Source: Cycas panzhihuaensis
Lineage: Eukaryota; Cycadophyta
NCBI GenBank assembly: GCA_023213395.1
Contig: CM041465.1
Span: 59,155,741-59,219,740, forward strand
DNA: 64,000 nucleotides
Direction of reading: 5' to 3'
Part shown: positions 14,329 to 26,410 of the stretch, piece by piece
Position numbering within the stretch: position 1 is the first letter of the stretch
Layout of the letters: each line of letters starts with the position of its first letter
The notes under the pieces: model-generated
The model's database searches: none
Told to the model about the DNA's origin: nothing
Seen by the model: the letters and a program-made list of their open reading frames with translations, nothing else
Program-made: the position numbers and the translations under genes

Positions 14329-16810
14329 ATGCAACCCTCACATTTCACTCATAAAGTTTTATCTTCCTACATTGATTCTTTAAAATGCCACATATATAAT
14401 ACTTATGTTTATATTTATGAAGATTTAACTTAGTTATATAAAGTGCCTATGGAGCAAGAGTACCCAGATCCCTCTCAATTACATGGTGATTCTTCATTTA
14501 TAAATCCTTCTTTTACATAAGAAGAAACACTTCCCACTTAAGCACATCCATCGTACTTTGACCCAGTTCTTACTAGGGTCTCTTCTTCCCTCCATATGCC
14601 TAGATATTAAGATCATTTTTATCCAAAGACTCATACTATGACATCCTCTTCCTAACTCCATCAATTTGACCTATTATGTGAAGAGTATGAGTTGATATAA
14701 GTTGAGCCTTCAATTGTCCCTAATGTTATTCGATCTCCCCTACCATCCCATCCTGCTTCACTAAGATCTCATTATCCTCCTTTAGAAGAAGTTGAAGATC
14801 ATAAGCTAGTTCATTCTCAACCTCTTCCTTTGCCTTCTAGGTTGTATGTTTAAACTCACTCTCCTTATGTGGTACCTTCTACACATGAGGGTACCTCTAC
14901 TATACCTATTTAAGGGAACCTTAGCCCTTCTTATGCTCCTACCTCTCACCAAATAGCTTTACCTCCATCTGTGTCACAACCTATTCATTCTTATCCTACT
15001 AAACTAGCCTCTTCTTATCTTGTTACATCTTCAACTCAATTGCTAGTTCACTTATACCATAGAGTTCCATCACAAGGTATTAGAGCTCACACTTCTTCTC
15101 CTAGAGTACTTAATATAGCCTCTTCTTCCCAACATGTCTCTCATACCCATCCTATTCATTCTTACACTTCAGTTAGTCAATCTTAAGTTTTGAGGATTGT
15201 TAACCCTACTTCCTCATCATATGTTCCTAGATCCACTCCACAACCAATCCTTTTTCCTTCATTTAACCTTATTCTTCCTTATATCCTATGCCATAAACCA
15301 ATTTTGTAGTTAATCTCATAACTTGGTTTAACCCTTTATCCACTCTTCCATCCTATTCTTTTCCTCAACAATAATAACCTACCCCTTCTACCACTCCATA
15401 TCCATTATCCTTGCCTCAATGTACCACTACATTTAGGCCAAAGAAATATTTTCTAGACTACATGAAGTCTCCCTTTCTATGTGAGGTCATATTATCCTTA
15501 ATGCCTCCATTCTTTCTTGAGTTACTTAAATTCTTTCTTGAGTTACTTAAATTCTTGGGTGACTCCTCCCAAGATGCAGTTTCTTATATACAAGCATTGA
15601 CACTTACTTATGCAGATTTCATGTTGTATGATTATGTTATGATACACTTGTTTCCTAAATCACTTCAAGGTGATGCCTTGAAATAGTTTTATTGACTTTC
15701 CTCAGCTTCTATTCTCTCGTTTTAATAATTAATTAATTATTTTATCAATTCTTTTAATGTAGAGAGACCTTTTTAATCAGCATGAAATCTCTTTTGGCTA
15801 TCAAGCAAAATCATGATGAAACTTCTAAGGATTTTGTGAGAAGGTTCCAAGACCAAGTGCATGCTTATCATTCATATCTTGATCCTAGTCTCCTTTTTGA
15901 TCTATTCACTACTGCTTTGAGGCCTCATATATATCTTGAATTACTTAAGCTTGGTCCTCAAACCTGTGAAGAAGCTATTGATCACTATTTGGCTTTAGAA
16001 ACTTTTAAAATTCAGGCAGGTATTAATAAGGTTAAGAAATTTATTCCCTCTAAAGAAACTATTTAAGAAACTAAGACCTCCCATCCTGAAGCTACCTACG
16101 ATCATTTAACTTCTTCCATTATATTCTTGGAGCATGCAATCAACACCAAGTTGTGTGTTGATGGTCATTCTCAAAGTCAACCCTCTTAGGAGATGAAAGT
16201 AATTCACCTTACTAAAGGAAGGAAGAAACAAGCTCCTCCTCCACCCCCTCCTTCTTTGAGGAAGACTAAGTGTTATCCTTACCATTAAATGGATACCCAT
16301 GATAGAAGTGAATGTCATACAATTTAAATTATAACACAAAATATGAATGTTTAAGCAAACTGTCCTTCTAAGACATCCCAAGATCAAATGATTCATAAAG
16401 ATCCCTTACCTCAACATAAGGATAAAGGAAACAAGGATGACAAGGGCAAGGAAAAATAGGTTCAAAATGATCAAGATGAGCTTTCTAGTTTTGATTCATC
16501 TAAAAAGATTACTACTCCCCCTAATCCTTCAACAAAATAAACTAGTAATCAAGCTCGCCCACCTCCTAAAGGTGGTGAGACCAAGAGAATAATTAACATG
16601 GTGAAGACTACAAAGAGTGTAGGTCCATCTAAATCATTTGATGATTCGATGGCAAAGAACCCTAACTCTTTACCTCTTATACCCCCACATCCCATCATGA
16701 TTAGATTCATTCCTTCTAGTATAAAGGATGGATTATTCTCTTTGGTCAATGAGTTAAAGACCATTCCTACTCATATTTCAATTATAAATATGTTGAAGTA
16801 TTACCCTAAG
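14329..16810 (+). pseudogene. Tat-like gypsy gag
   Basis: Gag of the element whose LTR precedes it. ATG at 14329 is chosen because the same ATG starts a 63-codon open frame in the second copy (44455). The first 350 residues or so are low-complexity Ser/Pro/Thr/His-rich sequence (14500-15400). The retrotransposon gag core follows at about 15430-16060: YMKSPFLCEVI, HLFPKSLQGDALK, then SLLAIKQNHDETSKDFVRRF and LFDLFTTALRP. At about 16260-16310 a CYPYH..MDTHDRSEC segment matches the C-H-H-C zinc knuckle. A Lys/Asp-rich tail (16390-16470) and a linker follow. Stop codons are scattered and a 10-codon repeat near 15515-15550 duplicates FLELLKF. Confidence 0.8.
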
Positions 16811-16822
16811 TAACATTAGCTC

Positions 16823-17278
16823 ATGTTTAATACATTAAGAGTTCCTAGTATAGTCTCTTCATCTACTTCCATATATTCTTTTGATTTAGCCACCTTGCCT
16901 AATCATACCACTTATGATCCAAATGACATACCTCTATTTTATATTGAGATAATAAAGGATGGCATCAATATTAAACATATCATCATTAATGATGGATCAT
17001 TTGTTAATATAATCCCTCTCCATCTTATTGAGGATTTAGAAATTTTAGTCTTTGATCCATGTGAGTGGATTTATTAAGAATATGATAAAAATCAGAAAGT
17101 TTCCCTTGGTTAAGTGACTCTTCCCTTCACCTTAGAAGAAAAGATAGTTATTATTGAATTGACTGTCATTGATCTTGATTTAGAATATAACATCCTTTTG
17201 GGTGGACCATATATTACCCAAATGGTTACTATTTATTCTTCTCTTTTTGGTGAACTTAGGTTCATCCATAAGGGATAA
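16823..17278 (+). pseudogene. Tat-like gypsy aspartic protease
   Basis: Retropepsin-like protease that cleaves the Gag-Pol polyprotein. The catalytic segment reads HIIINDGSFVNIIPLHLIED (about 16975-17040); in active relatives the loop is D-[DS]-G-[SA], so one acidic residue here looks changed to Asn. The flap and C-terminal half are present downstream: VTLPFTLEEK, then YNILLGGPYITQM (about 17185-17225) and GELRFIHKG before a stop. It sits between gag and RT in the usual order. One in-frame stop near 17077 and another near 17113 inactivate it. Confidence 0.8.
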
Positions 17279-18400
17279 TTAAAAATTATAAAATAAGAAT
17301 CAAAATCAATTATACAGTCAGTCCTATTTGTTAAGTTCTGAGCCTAGTGAGTCATTATACTCCTCCAAGTATTTCCTTCAATTATTAGCTTTAGGCCAAT
17401 ACTTTACCATTGAAACTCATCTTCCTTAGAGATAAGTAAAGGGCATTGATTTGGTGGAGATTTCCCCTATTTCATCAAGTTCTTTATCCACTTCTTAGTC
17501 TTTGGGTCTATCATATTAATCCTCAGTTTCTTCTTCTTTTTATAATGAAGAAATAACTTAATATTCTATTGCATCTTATGAGAAAATACCTGTGAGCAAG
17601 TCTATTGATATAAATATTTCTCTCTCTACTCAAAGCTATTTTTCGAAGGTCTTGTGTTTGTGTTTGATGGTAAATGCTTTAATTTCTTCCACTATGAGTG
17701 ATCTTTCAACTAATCATACAATTTCTTTTCCATATAATGTACTTATTAATGCTACACCTCTTTTCTCTTAGTCTCCTCTTTTTGTCACATGGCTGAATAG
17801 ACATAAGAAAAAGATGTTTCATAAACACCTAAACTTAAAATCAAATGGAGAGGTTATTAATTCATGTGATATGCTTCAAAGGAATCAAAGTAGCCCCATT
17901 AGACTATAGGAAATGGATTTGGTTTCTACTATTTCCTTTTCTTCTTATTCTTCTATGGATGTTTCTCCATCATCCCTCGTCTTGATATTTTTGTTTAATT
18001 AAGATTGTTATTCTTATCATCAAGAATTTAAATGAACCTTTACATCAACTTGAGAATTTATTGATAGGCCTATTCCTTTCTCTCAGGTTTCTTCAATCAC
18101 CGAGTTTATTCCCATCTATCCAGACTCTTTGGTTGATTCTCCCTTATATTTTAAGCTATATTCTCTATCTACTGATCTACTAAGGAATGCACACTACATC
18201 GATCTTTTTTACTTAGATCATTTTAAGAACAATGAGGTAATTCTTGAATATCTAATAGGATCATCTCCTAATCTTCCCTCTAGACATTATAGGTTGGGTT
18301 TTTCAAAGGTAATACAACTTGATTCACCACTAGTTGACTATTCCTAACCTTAAGGGATAATTTCTTTTGTAGGACCTACTCCTCCATATTTTGAAGAGGG
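17279..18400. other. PR-RT linker of the Tat-like element
   Basis: Ser/Phe-rich, poorly conserved sequence with many stops. No domain recognised. A linker of this size between protease and RT fits the element's layout. Confidence 0.5.
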
Positions 18401-19770
18401 AAATCCTATGCTTATGGAGCAAACTATAGATGTTGACTTAGAACTGAATGATCTTTTTCATGAGTTCCATTTAGTTTTTGCTTGGGACTATAATAACATA
18501 CATAGTCTTGATCCCCAAGTCATTGAACACAATATCACTCACTCTTGGTGTTAAATCTAAATATAAAAAACAACGACCCATTCTCCCACATCTTTTTCTC
18601 ACTATCAAACAAGAAGTAGAGAAGTTATTAAGAGCTAGATTTATCAGGAGTATGGATTATTCTCGATAGGTTTCTAATATAGTTCTAGTTATGAAGAAAA
18701 ATGGTTTAATATGAATTTGTATTGACTTATAAGATATTAATTATGCTTGTCCCAAGGATAATTTTCCTCTCCCTTTTCTTGATCAGATTTGAAATCAAAC
18801 AACTGGTTTTGAGGTGATGTCTTTTATGGATGGCTTTTTTAGTTACAATTAGATCTCCATTTCACCTTGAGATTGTCATAAGACTTCATTCACTACTCCT
18901 TTGGGTACTTTCATTTGCAAGGTCATGCCTTTTGGATTGAAAAATAATGGTTCTACTTATCAGATAGTAATGCTTTATATTTTCCATAATCTAATCAGTA
19001 ATATTATTGTTATATACTTAGATGATATGCTTACTTTATACTTAGATGATATGTTTATCCTTTCTCACAAAAGACATGATCATATCCATGACTTAAGAAT
19101 ATTTTTGAAAAGATGTAGAAAATTTTATCTATGTCTTAATCCATCTAAATATGTATTTTTTATGACATGAGGAAGAATATTAGGTAACATCAAGAAGAAT
19201 ATTGGGTAATATCATCTTCCATAATGGGATTAGAATAGACCTCGATAAAATTAGGGCAATTATTGATATACCCCCTCTTAAAAATAAAAAATATATTAAA
19301 TTATTTTTAGGTAGACTTAGTTTTTTTAGACATTTTATTGCCAATTTTACTTTAGATGCTAAGCCTATCACAAATCTTTTAAAGAAGGATGTTGACTTGC
19401 AGTGGACTCCTTAAATTCAAGAGTCCTTTAGCAAATTAAAGCAATCCTTAATCTCAACACTTATGTTTACTCTACCAAGGTTTGATAAACCTTTTATCTT
19501 ATATACTTCATCTATAAAAGAATCATTAGTAGGTATGTTAGCATAAGAGGATGATCTTAGTAAAGAGTGGGTGATCTACTTCATTAATAGGACTTTAGTG
19601 GCTACTAAACTTCATTATCCTATTTTTAAAAAGGAATGCCTTTCTTTAATCTATACCACTAAGAAGTTATGGTACTATCTTCTTAGGAATAAGGTCTATC
19701 TTATTGTCTAATCTAATCCTATCAAATATTTACTTACTAAAACTAACCTTATTGGATGATTAGATAAATG
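18400..19770 (+). pseudogene. Tat-like gypsy RT and RNase H
   Basis: Reverse transcriptase followed by its own RNase H. RT motifs: DLFHEFHLVFAWDY (about 18445), HNITLTLGVKSKYKKQRPI (18525), EVEKLLRARFIRSMDYSR (18615), CPKDNFPLPFLDQI (18750), FTTPLGTFICKVMPFGLKNN (18890-18950) and VIYLDDML (19008-19032). The YLDD motif is immediately repeated by a 24-bp tandem duplication (19013-19060), which inserts eight residues into the active-site hairpin. LKRCRKFYLCLNPSKY follows. RNase H begins near 19470 with RFDKPFILYTS and includes HYPIFKKECLSLIY and LDKWSLLLQEF (about 19755). Frameshifts (for example at about 19170) and stops make it dead. Confidence 0.85.
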
Positions 19771-20039
19771 GTCCTTATTACTACAAGAATTTAACTTTTA
19801 ATCATCAATGGAAAATCTTAAAAAGTCATGGTCATTATAGAGATCGTGGCTGATGTTCCTCTTCCCAACCCTACTAGTCAACCTATTGATGATACTCTTC
19901 CAGATGAGTATATCCTCCATGTCTAGGCCACCCCTTTTGAAGATTCCTAGGATGGAGAAATTAAATCATACTTTATGACCAATCTTTCCCCTCTTCTTCT
20001 ACATCTAAGAAGAGAAGACAAATTTGAGATTCTTCTAGA

Positions 20040-20291
20040 TAATATCTATTATTCAATGGCATACTTTATAAATGTTCTTTTGATGGAATTCTATTAAGAT
20101 GACTTTCCATCAATAAAACACTTACAACCTTAACAGAATACCACGAAGGAGTGTATGGTGGACATTTTGGTGGCTGGTCTATGGCCTAACATATCCTTCG
20201 TATGGGTTATTATTGGCCCACCTTATTTAAAGATGTTTATGCTTACATACAAAAATATGAATAGTGTCAATCCCATGCAACCTTAATATAC
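20040..20291 (+). pseudogene. Integrase part 1 (HHCC domain) of the Tat-like element
   Basis: N-terminal zinc-binding domain of the gypsy integrase: EYHEGVYGGHFGGW (about 20138-20180), then ILRMGYYWPTLFKDVYAYIQ and KYE.CQ (about 20190-20270). His-His and a Cys of the HHCC motif are visible; the other Cys is lost. Coding is interrupted at 20291 by the nested copia element and resumes at 26411. Confidence 0.85.
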
Positions 20292-20736
20292 TGTGAGAAT
20301 AGACACATGTAAACTGTAATCATAGAATCATAAATTATGAAAACATAGGTAATAAGATAACACTACACATGTACATAGATTGATAGGTGGAAAACCCCTT
20401 CTGGGGAAGAAAAACCACCTCCTAAAATTCTAGTTTTATTAAGAATTGCTGTAAACAGAAAAATAAATACATAAACCACCTAACACCTAAACCATCCTTT
20501 GAAAAGGCATACAGACAACCCTCCTAGATTCATAGAACCAACTCTTTGAATCTAGGAGATGAATTTATATAACAAAAGGTTCATTGAAATGCAGTTTTGT
20601 ATTTCAACCACCTTTCACATAAGTTAATTAATAAACATAAAGTTTAAACATTAGGATAACTTAAATATATATTTAGACATGTGGTTAAAATATAACCTTT
20701 AAAAGATTATATAAAGATTACATTAACATTCTAACA
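20292..20736 (-). repeat. 3' LTR of nested copia element (445 bp)
   Basis: Starts TGTGAGAATAGACAC and ends CATTCTAACA on the + strand. It contains 49 bp (20427-20475) absent from the other LTR. Confidence 0.93.
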
Positions 20737-20745
20737 TCCCCCTTT
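20737..20745 (-). promoter_or_regulatory. Polypurine tract of nested copia element
   Basis: AAAGGGGGA in element sense, directly against the 3' LTR. It primes plus-strand DNA synthesis. Confidence 0.85.
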
Positions 20746-20783
20746 AATGTAAACTTTTGTACTGTAGAAAAAGAAGGTCTTCA

Positions 20784-23700
20784 TCACGGTGATCCCCCTT
20801 TGATGGAGACTTCTTTTATCTGTAATAGATCTCTTAGATTTAAAAACTTTACTTTAGTTAAAGACTTCATAAGAATATCAGCAATCTGTAGATTTGTTGG
20901 ATAATAAGACAAAGAAACAAGATTATCAGTAACTAAATTACGAATAAAATGCTAATGTAATTCAATATGTTTAGTCCTAGAATGTGAAACTAGATTTATT
21001 GCTATAGCAATTGCACCTTGATTATCAACTTTAATTTCAATGGAAGAGTTTAGAGACAGACCAATTTCATTTAGTAAAGATTTTAGCCAAAGTGCTTCTT
21101 TACCAGCTTCAACAAGTGTACGATATTCTGCTTCAGCTGTGGATAAAGCAAGTGCCTACATTTTTTAACTAAACCAAGTAATAGGTGAAGAATTTATAAA
21201 AAATACGTAATCTGAAGTAGATTTATGATCAGTTATATCACTTGCCCAATCAGAATCAGTATATCCAGTTAAAATTAGAGGTTTATTATAAAAATTATAA
21301 GTTAAACCATAAAACACAGTATGTTTTAGATATTGTAAGATATGTTTAGTGGCTTTCCAATGAGATTCATGTAGTTGTTGCATATAATGGGAATATAAAG
21401 TGATATCATAAGAAATGTTAGGGCAGGTATAAGTTAGATAGATAAGACTACCAACTAGTTGTCTATATAGTGTAGGATCACATAAAGGTGATGAACAATC
21501 AGTAGATAGCTTAACCCCTAATTGTAACAGATTAGATACGGGTTTAGCATTTTCTATGTTAAATCATTAAATTAAGTCTAGAATATACTTAGTTTGAGAT
21601 ATTGTTATATTTGAATGATTTTGATAAACTTGAAAATCAAGAAAGTAATGTAATAGACTTAAATCAGTCATTTCGAATTTGTTTATTAAAGTAGATTTTA
21701 GATGATGAATATTATAAGTTAATGATCCAGTAATGATAATATCATCAACATAGAGGATTAGAATAGTAACATTTTCATTTTTATATTTAAAATAAAGATT
21801 TGGATCACTAATACATCTAGTGTATCCAATGTGAATTAAATAATCATTGACTTTAGTATACCAAGCTCGAGGAGCTTGTTTTAAACCGTAAATGGATTTT
21901 TTAAGTTTACAAACTAAATTATGATTTTTAATAAATCTAGGTGGCTGTGACATATAGATCTCTTCTTTGAGATCACCATTTAAGAAAGCACTCTTAACAT
22001 CCATTTGGTGTATTTCCCAACCAAACTTGGCTACAAGAGTAATAATTATCTTGATTATGTTCATCTTTGCAACGGGGGTAAAGGTTTTATTATAATCAAT
22101 GCCATCTATTTACGAAAATCCTTTTGCAATAAGGCAAGCTTTATATTTTTCATCTGCTTCTGTTGAGTTATATTTAGTCCTATAGACCCATTTATAGTTG
22201 ATGACATTTTTCCCAGGTGGGAGAGGAACAAGATCCCAAGTTAAATTTTTAATTAAGGTATCAAATTCAGTCTGCATAGCATCCTACCATATAGGATTGT
22301 TGCCAGCTTATTTAAAAGTTTTGGGATTATTGTTGTCCATTATTTTTGCCATTAAGGTAAAATTATCATATAGTTTTTGCGCACATGTGCATCTGGTATT
22401 GGTAGGATTACCTACATCAGATCTAGTATCAGTAAGCATTTTTGTTGCCCAAAGAGATTACTTATGAGTAACTATATCTGAAGATGTAGGTTGATTTGAT
22501 GAACTAGCCTAAAGGGAAGGATCTGTTTTAGTAGATTCAGATAGAGTCCAATTTTGGACTTGAGTTGATAAAGATTCTATAACTTCTGGATCAGCTTATT
22601 TATCAGAAGGTCAACTAAACAAGTGTTGGTTAACAAAAGGAAGTTCTACATAAGTAGATATTGAAGAAGATCCTTCTTCATCAAATATTATGTCACGCAA
22701 AATGGAAATTTGATGTGTGACTAGATCTAAGAGTCTATAAGCTTTACCCTCTTTGCTGTATCCAATGAAGATGTATTTTTGACTTTTTTTGTTTAATTTT
22801 TTGCATTTTTCGTGAAGGATGTATCCCCACGCAATACTACCAAAGATTCACAAATGATTAACAAATGGTTTTCTTCTAGAATATTTTTGTTCTGGAGTAA
22901 TGTTCTGTAGACATTTACTAGGTAAACGATTTAATAAATAATTAGAGCAGCTAATTGCTTCTGTCTATAATTTTAAATCTAGATTCTTTGCATGTAACAT
23001 GCAATGAGTCATATTAACCAGAGTACAGTTTTTGTATTCAGTAACACCGTTTTATTGAGGTGTGTATGCAATGGAATGTTGGAACTGAATTCCATGTGAT
23101 TTGTAGAAAGAAGTGAATTTTTCACTTAAATATTCCTTAGCATTATCAGATCGAAATATTTTAATTTTTGAATTTGATTGATTTTCAACTAACATTTTAT
23201 ATTGAATGAAAATGTCAAACACTTGACTACATATCTTGAGTATGTAAACCCAATATTTTCTTGATTAATCATCTATAAATGTAATAAAATAATGAGAACC
23301 TGAGTATGATGTTACATGAAAGGGTCCACATATGTCACAGTGGACAAGTTCAAGTGGAGCAGTTGCTCTATATTGAGTTTTATTTGGAAATGGATCCATG
23401 TGTTGTTTGCCTATCACACAGGCTTCACAAACACCATAAACAATATTTAAGGGTGGTAGACCATGAACCATTTTATGCTTCTTTAAATATTATAGTTTGC
23501 CATAACTTGTATGGCCAAATTGTGCATGCCAAAGTTTACTGACTGAGTCAGATTTGGCAATAAAGGCACTAAAAGATTTTGTTTTGTTATTTTGAAGACT
23601 TGTTAGACTATAAAGACCTGTGTTATGATCAATAGGTCCTGAGGCAATACGTCTGAATTTGTTTAATGGTTCCTTAATGATAAATTTATTTTTCCAGAAT

Positions 23701-24640
23701 TCAATGACAAGGTCTTTTTGGCAGATTTGATAGACTGAGAATAGGTTTGGTAACAAACCAGGTATGTAAAAAATGTCCTTGATTAAACCATCTTTTAGAA
23801 TAATGTCACATGATCCTTTGACTTTAAGTTGATTACCACTTCTAAAAGAAATCTCTTCTTTAGAATTCATATCAGATTGATAAGTGGTTAATTTTTTTTG
23901 GTGTCTAGTCATGTGATGGGATGCACCAGAGTCAAGGATCCAACATGGTGGTTGATTTGAAGGGGCAACAAACGTAGAAGTTGTTGCTGCTAAAGAGCGA
24001 TTATGAGATTGACGATTTTGGGGTCGTGATTGAGAATGGGATTGAAAATAGGATTGAGGTTTATTTTACAATCCCTTGGAGGCTTTCCATGCTTCTAAGG
24101 CTATTCTACTTCTACAGACATCAATAGTGTGGCCTCTTTTATGACAATAGGCACAACTAGTGTTCTGAGAAGAAGTTGCATTGTTCCTATTATGAAACAA
24201 TTGATTAGAAATATTCTGGTATTTAGTTGGACCAGAATATTTAATATTATTTTGTGAATTAGACAGCGAACCTCTATGAGGTTTCTAAAATTTTAAATTA
24301 CTATGAAAATTGTTCTGTTGTTTGTTTTTAAATTATGGTTTAGTTTTGGAAAATAAAACCTATGAAGGATCTTTTAATGCGTCTATTTGAATTAACATTG
24401 TCTGATATTCAATTAGTTGGTTTGTCAACTGATTGAATGTTATAGGTGGGTTGCCAACTTGTTGTCTAGTAGTTTTATAGAGATTAAAGTGTTTTAGTAG
24501 TTTGTTTACTACAAGACGTATGAGTGTGTTGTCATATTTAACATGCATAGTTATTTTTTTAACATCACCTTCTTTGGTTTTAGATTTGATGCAGTTATCT
24601 AGATCTTTACCCTAAATTTTGATTTTAAAAAATAAAGGTT
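20784..24640 (-). pseudogene. Nested copia gag (C-terminal part)-PR-INT-RT-RNase H
   Basis: Copia polyprotein, well preserved but with several in-frame stops. Reading down the - strand: a gag C-terminal piece (24548-24360), then a zinc knuckle CAYCHKRGHTIDVC near 24150. Protease WILDSGASHHMT is at about 23940-23905. The pre-integrase H..H/C..C region (LWHAQFGHTSYGKL, CEACVIGKQH) lies at 23530-23400. The integrase core has HCDICGPF and FITFIDD (23350-23265), FRSDNAKEYL (about 23140) and NGVTEYKN (about 23030). RT has KWVYRTKYN, HQMDVKSAFLNGDLKEEIYM (about 22000), SIYGLKQAPRAWY (about 21880) and ILYVDDIIITG with catalytic YVDD intact (about 21740). RNase H has GYTDSDWASD (about 21250) and LSTAEAEYR (about 21130). 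It ends at a TGA near 20784. The N-terminal half of gag was not found. Confidence 0.92.
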
Positions 24641-26002
24641 TTTTAAGTAAATGTGATTAAGGGGGTGTAATAAGGGGGGAGGTATTTTGATTAAAATGTG
24701 ATAAGGGAGGGAAGGTTTTGATTAAATTAAATGTGATAAGTGAGGGGGTTATGTTTTATTAAATAAATAAAAAAAAAAAAAAACCTAAACCTAAATAGAT
24801 GGACCTGACAGAGTTTTAGAATTTTAAAAAACAAAATCAAAATAAGAAATCATTTGGGGTCCGAGGGGGGTAAGAGCATAAGAAACCCTACCTTTTGCAT
24901 TAGTTCATGGCAGCGCATGAGTATGATCTTAGGCTGGTTTCTTCAATGGCAGTGAGGGTTTAGCAAGGATCAATCTATGTAAGAAGATTCTCTCCGACTA
25001 TAAGTCTATGGTGTCGAAATGGTAGTGAGGATCCAGAGTAACGGTGTCGAGGAGAAGGCATCATCACCAAGTAGTTTGGAGGCGTCTTTCTTCAATTAGA
25101 ATCTTAGAAGGTGCGGCTGCATTGAGACGAGGGTTTGTTTTGGGAATTTGGTGTTGATGTTCACGTGTAACCAGACTTATAGGTGCATATTGATGCTCCT
25201 CTTCTTCTGCTCTTATCCTCTTATTGCCTTCTGTGCCGATGCCCTCATGGCGAATGACTTAGTAGACAACGATGCTGATAATGGCAATCATAATGGTAAC
25301 GTGGCATACTCTGGTTTTTACTCTTCTTCAAGAAAATGATGGTAAGGGAATGGCGTCTGGTTCTTTAGCAACTATTCACTATTGATTATTTTCCCTGGGG
25401 TTTAGATCGTGGTGCCAAAATCCCAGTCTTCTCCTGTAAAATGGTTTGATTTGACTGTTGCTCTTTTTATGCCTTTATTCCAAGTGTCTTTTGTCCATGT
25501 TTTATTGCCTTTCCTTGCAGTAAAGATCAGCTAATTGTTGAAATGAGGACCAAGTCACCTTGGTTGAGATTCAAAATAGGGAGATGGAGAAGGCTGAGGG
25601 AAGAAGTTGTTGTGATATGTAGGATGGAAGAGGCCGAAACAGCTTTTATTATGTCACTAGAATGCACTGCATATGAGCACACATAAAGGACAGATGTAAC
25701 ACATTCAAGGAATGGGAAGGTAAATCACTAGGGCTTTTTCAAAGAGAAACATATATGTGATATAGGAAGAGACATTAAACCATACCTCAGGCATAGATAT
25801 ATAAGTTTAGGAGAGATGAAACAGCATCAATGGCTTCAGACTATAGAGAACGTGACTAGACCAGCTTGAGATAACATTTCTCTGGGAACTATTTGAATAG
25901 TTTCTATGTATTTTATTTCTCAAATAGGGGTTTTCCTAGAGGACTTAAAAAAAAAACTATATTTTTATAGGAAAATTTGGCAAAAAAGTCCCATAAATTG
26001 TT
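24641..26002 (+). other. Copia leader carrying host-like sequence in opposite orientation
   Basis: Between the primer site (26003) and the first recognisable gag (24640) lie about 1.36 kb that do not look like copia leader or gag. On the + strand, antisense to the element, they read like a spliced plant gene. There is an open frame at 25148-25339 with a hydrophobic, signal-peptide-like run (RCILMLLFFCSYPLIAFCA) followed by an Asn/Asp-rich segment. A GTAAGG 5' splice-like site lies near 25342. A pyrimidine-rich tract then ends TTTCCTTGCAG at about 25520, after which a second short open run (EDQVTLVEIQNREMEKAEGR) occurs. A poly(A)-like stretch lies at about 24769-24783, but that is upstream in + sense. 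I cannot name the gene. A captured host fragment is inference. Confidence 0.45.
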
Positions 26003-26014
26003 GCTATGATACCA
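26003..26014 (-). promoter_or_regulatory. Primer-binding site of nested copia element
   Basis: TGGTATCATAGC in element sense directly abuts the 5' LTR. It matches the initiator-Met tRNA type site TGGTATCAGAGC with one change. Confidence 0.92.
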
Positions 26015-26410
26015 TGTGAGAATAGGCACATGTAAAGTGTAATCATAGAATCATAAATTATGTAAACACAAGTAACAAGATAACACTGCACATGTACACA
26101 GATTGATAGGTGGAAAACCCCTTCTGGGGAAGAAAAACCACCTCCTAAACCACCTAACACCTAAACCAGCCTTTGAGAAGGCATACAGACAACCCTCCTA
26201 GATTCATGGAACCAACTCCTTGAATCTAGGAGATGAATTTATATAATGAAAGGTTCATTGAAATGCAGTTCCGTATTTCAACCACCTTTCATATAAGTTA
26301 ATTAATAAACATAAAGTTTAAACATTAGGATAAGTTAAATATACATTTAGACATGTGACTAAAATATAACCTTTAAAAGATTACATTAAGATTACATTAA
26401 CATTCTAACA
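26015..26410 (-). repeat. 5' LTR of nested copia element (396 bp)
   Basis: Starts TGTGAGAATAGGCAC and ends CATTCTAACA on the + strand. It lacks the 49-bp segment found in the other LTR; the missing part is bounded by TAAA in the longer copy. Confidence 0.93.

Larger units (their letters stand above)
20292..26410 (-). mobile_element. Complete nested Ty1/copia element
   Basis: A whole copia LTR retrotransposon inserted antisense into the integrase of the Tat-like element. It has two LTRs beginning TGTGAG and ending CTAACA on the + strand, i.e. TGTTAG...CTCACA in element sense. A perfect 5-bp target duplication TATAC lies at 20287-20291 and 26411-26415. A primer site abuts the 5' LTR and a polypurine tract abuts the 3' LTR. 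Gag-PR-INT-RT-RH is present in copia order. The LTRs differ at about 23 of 396 aligned positions by hand count, plus one 49-bp indel, so it is clearly younger than its host. Confidence 0.95.

Noticed and set aside
24775-24795. CCTAAACCTAAAT, telomere-like
   Set aside because: Only two units directly after an A run; not a telomeric array.
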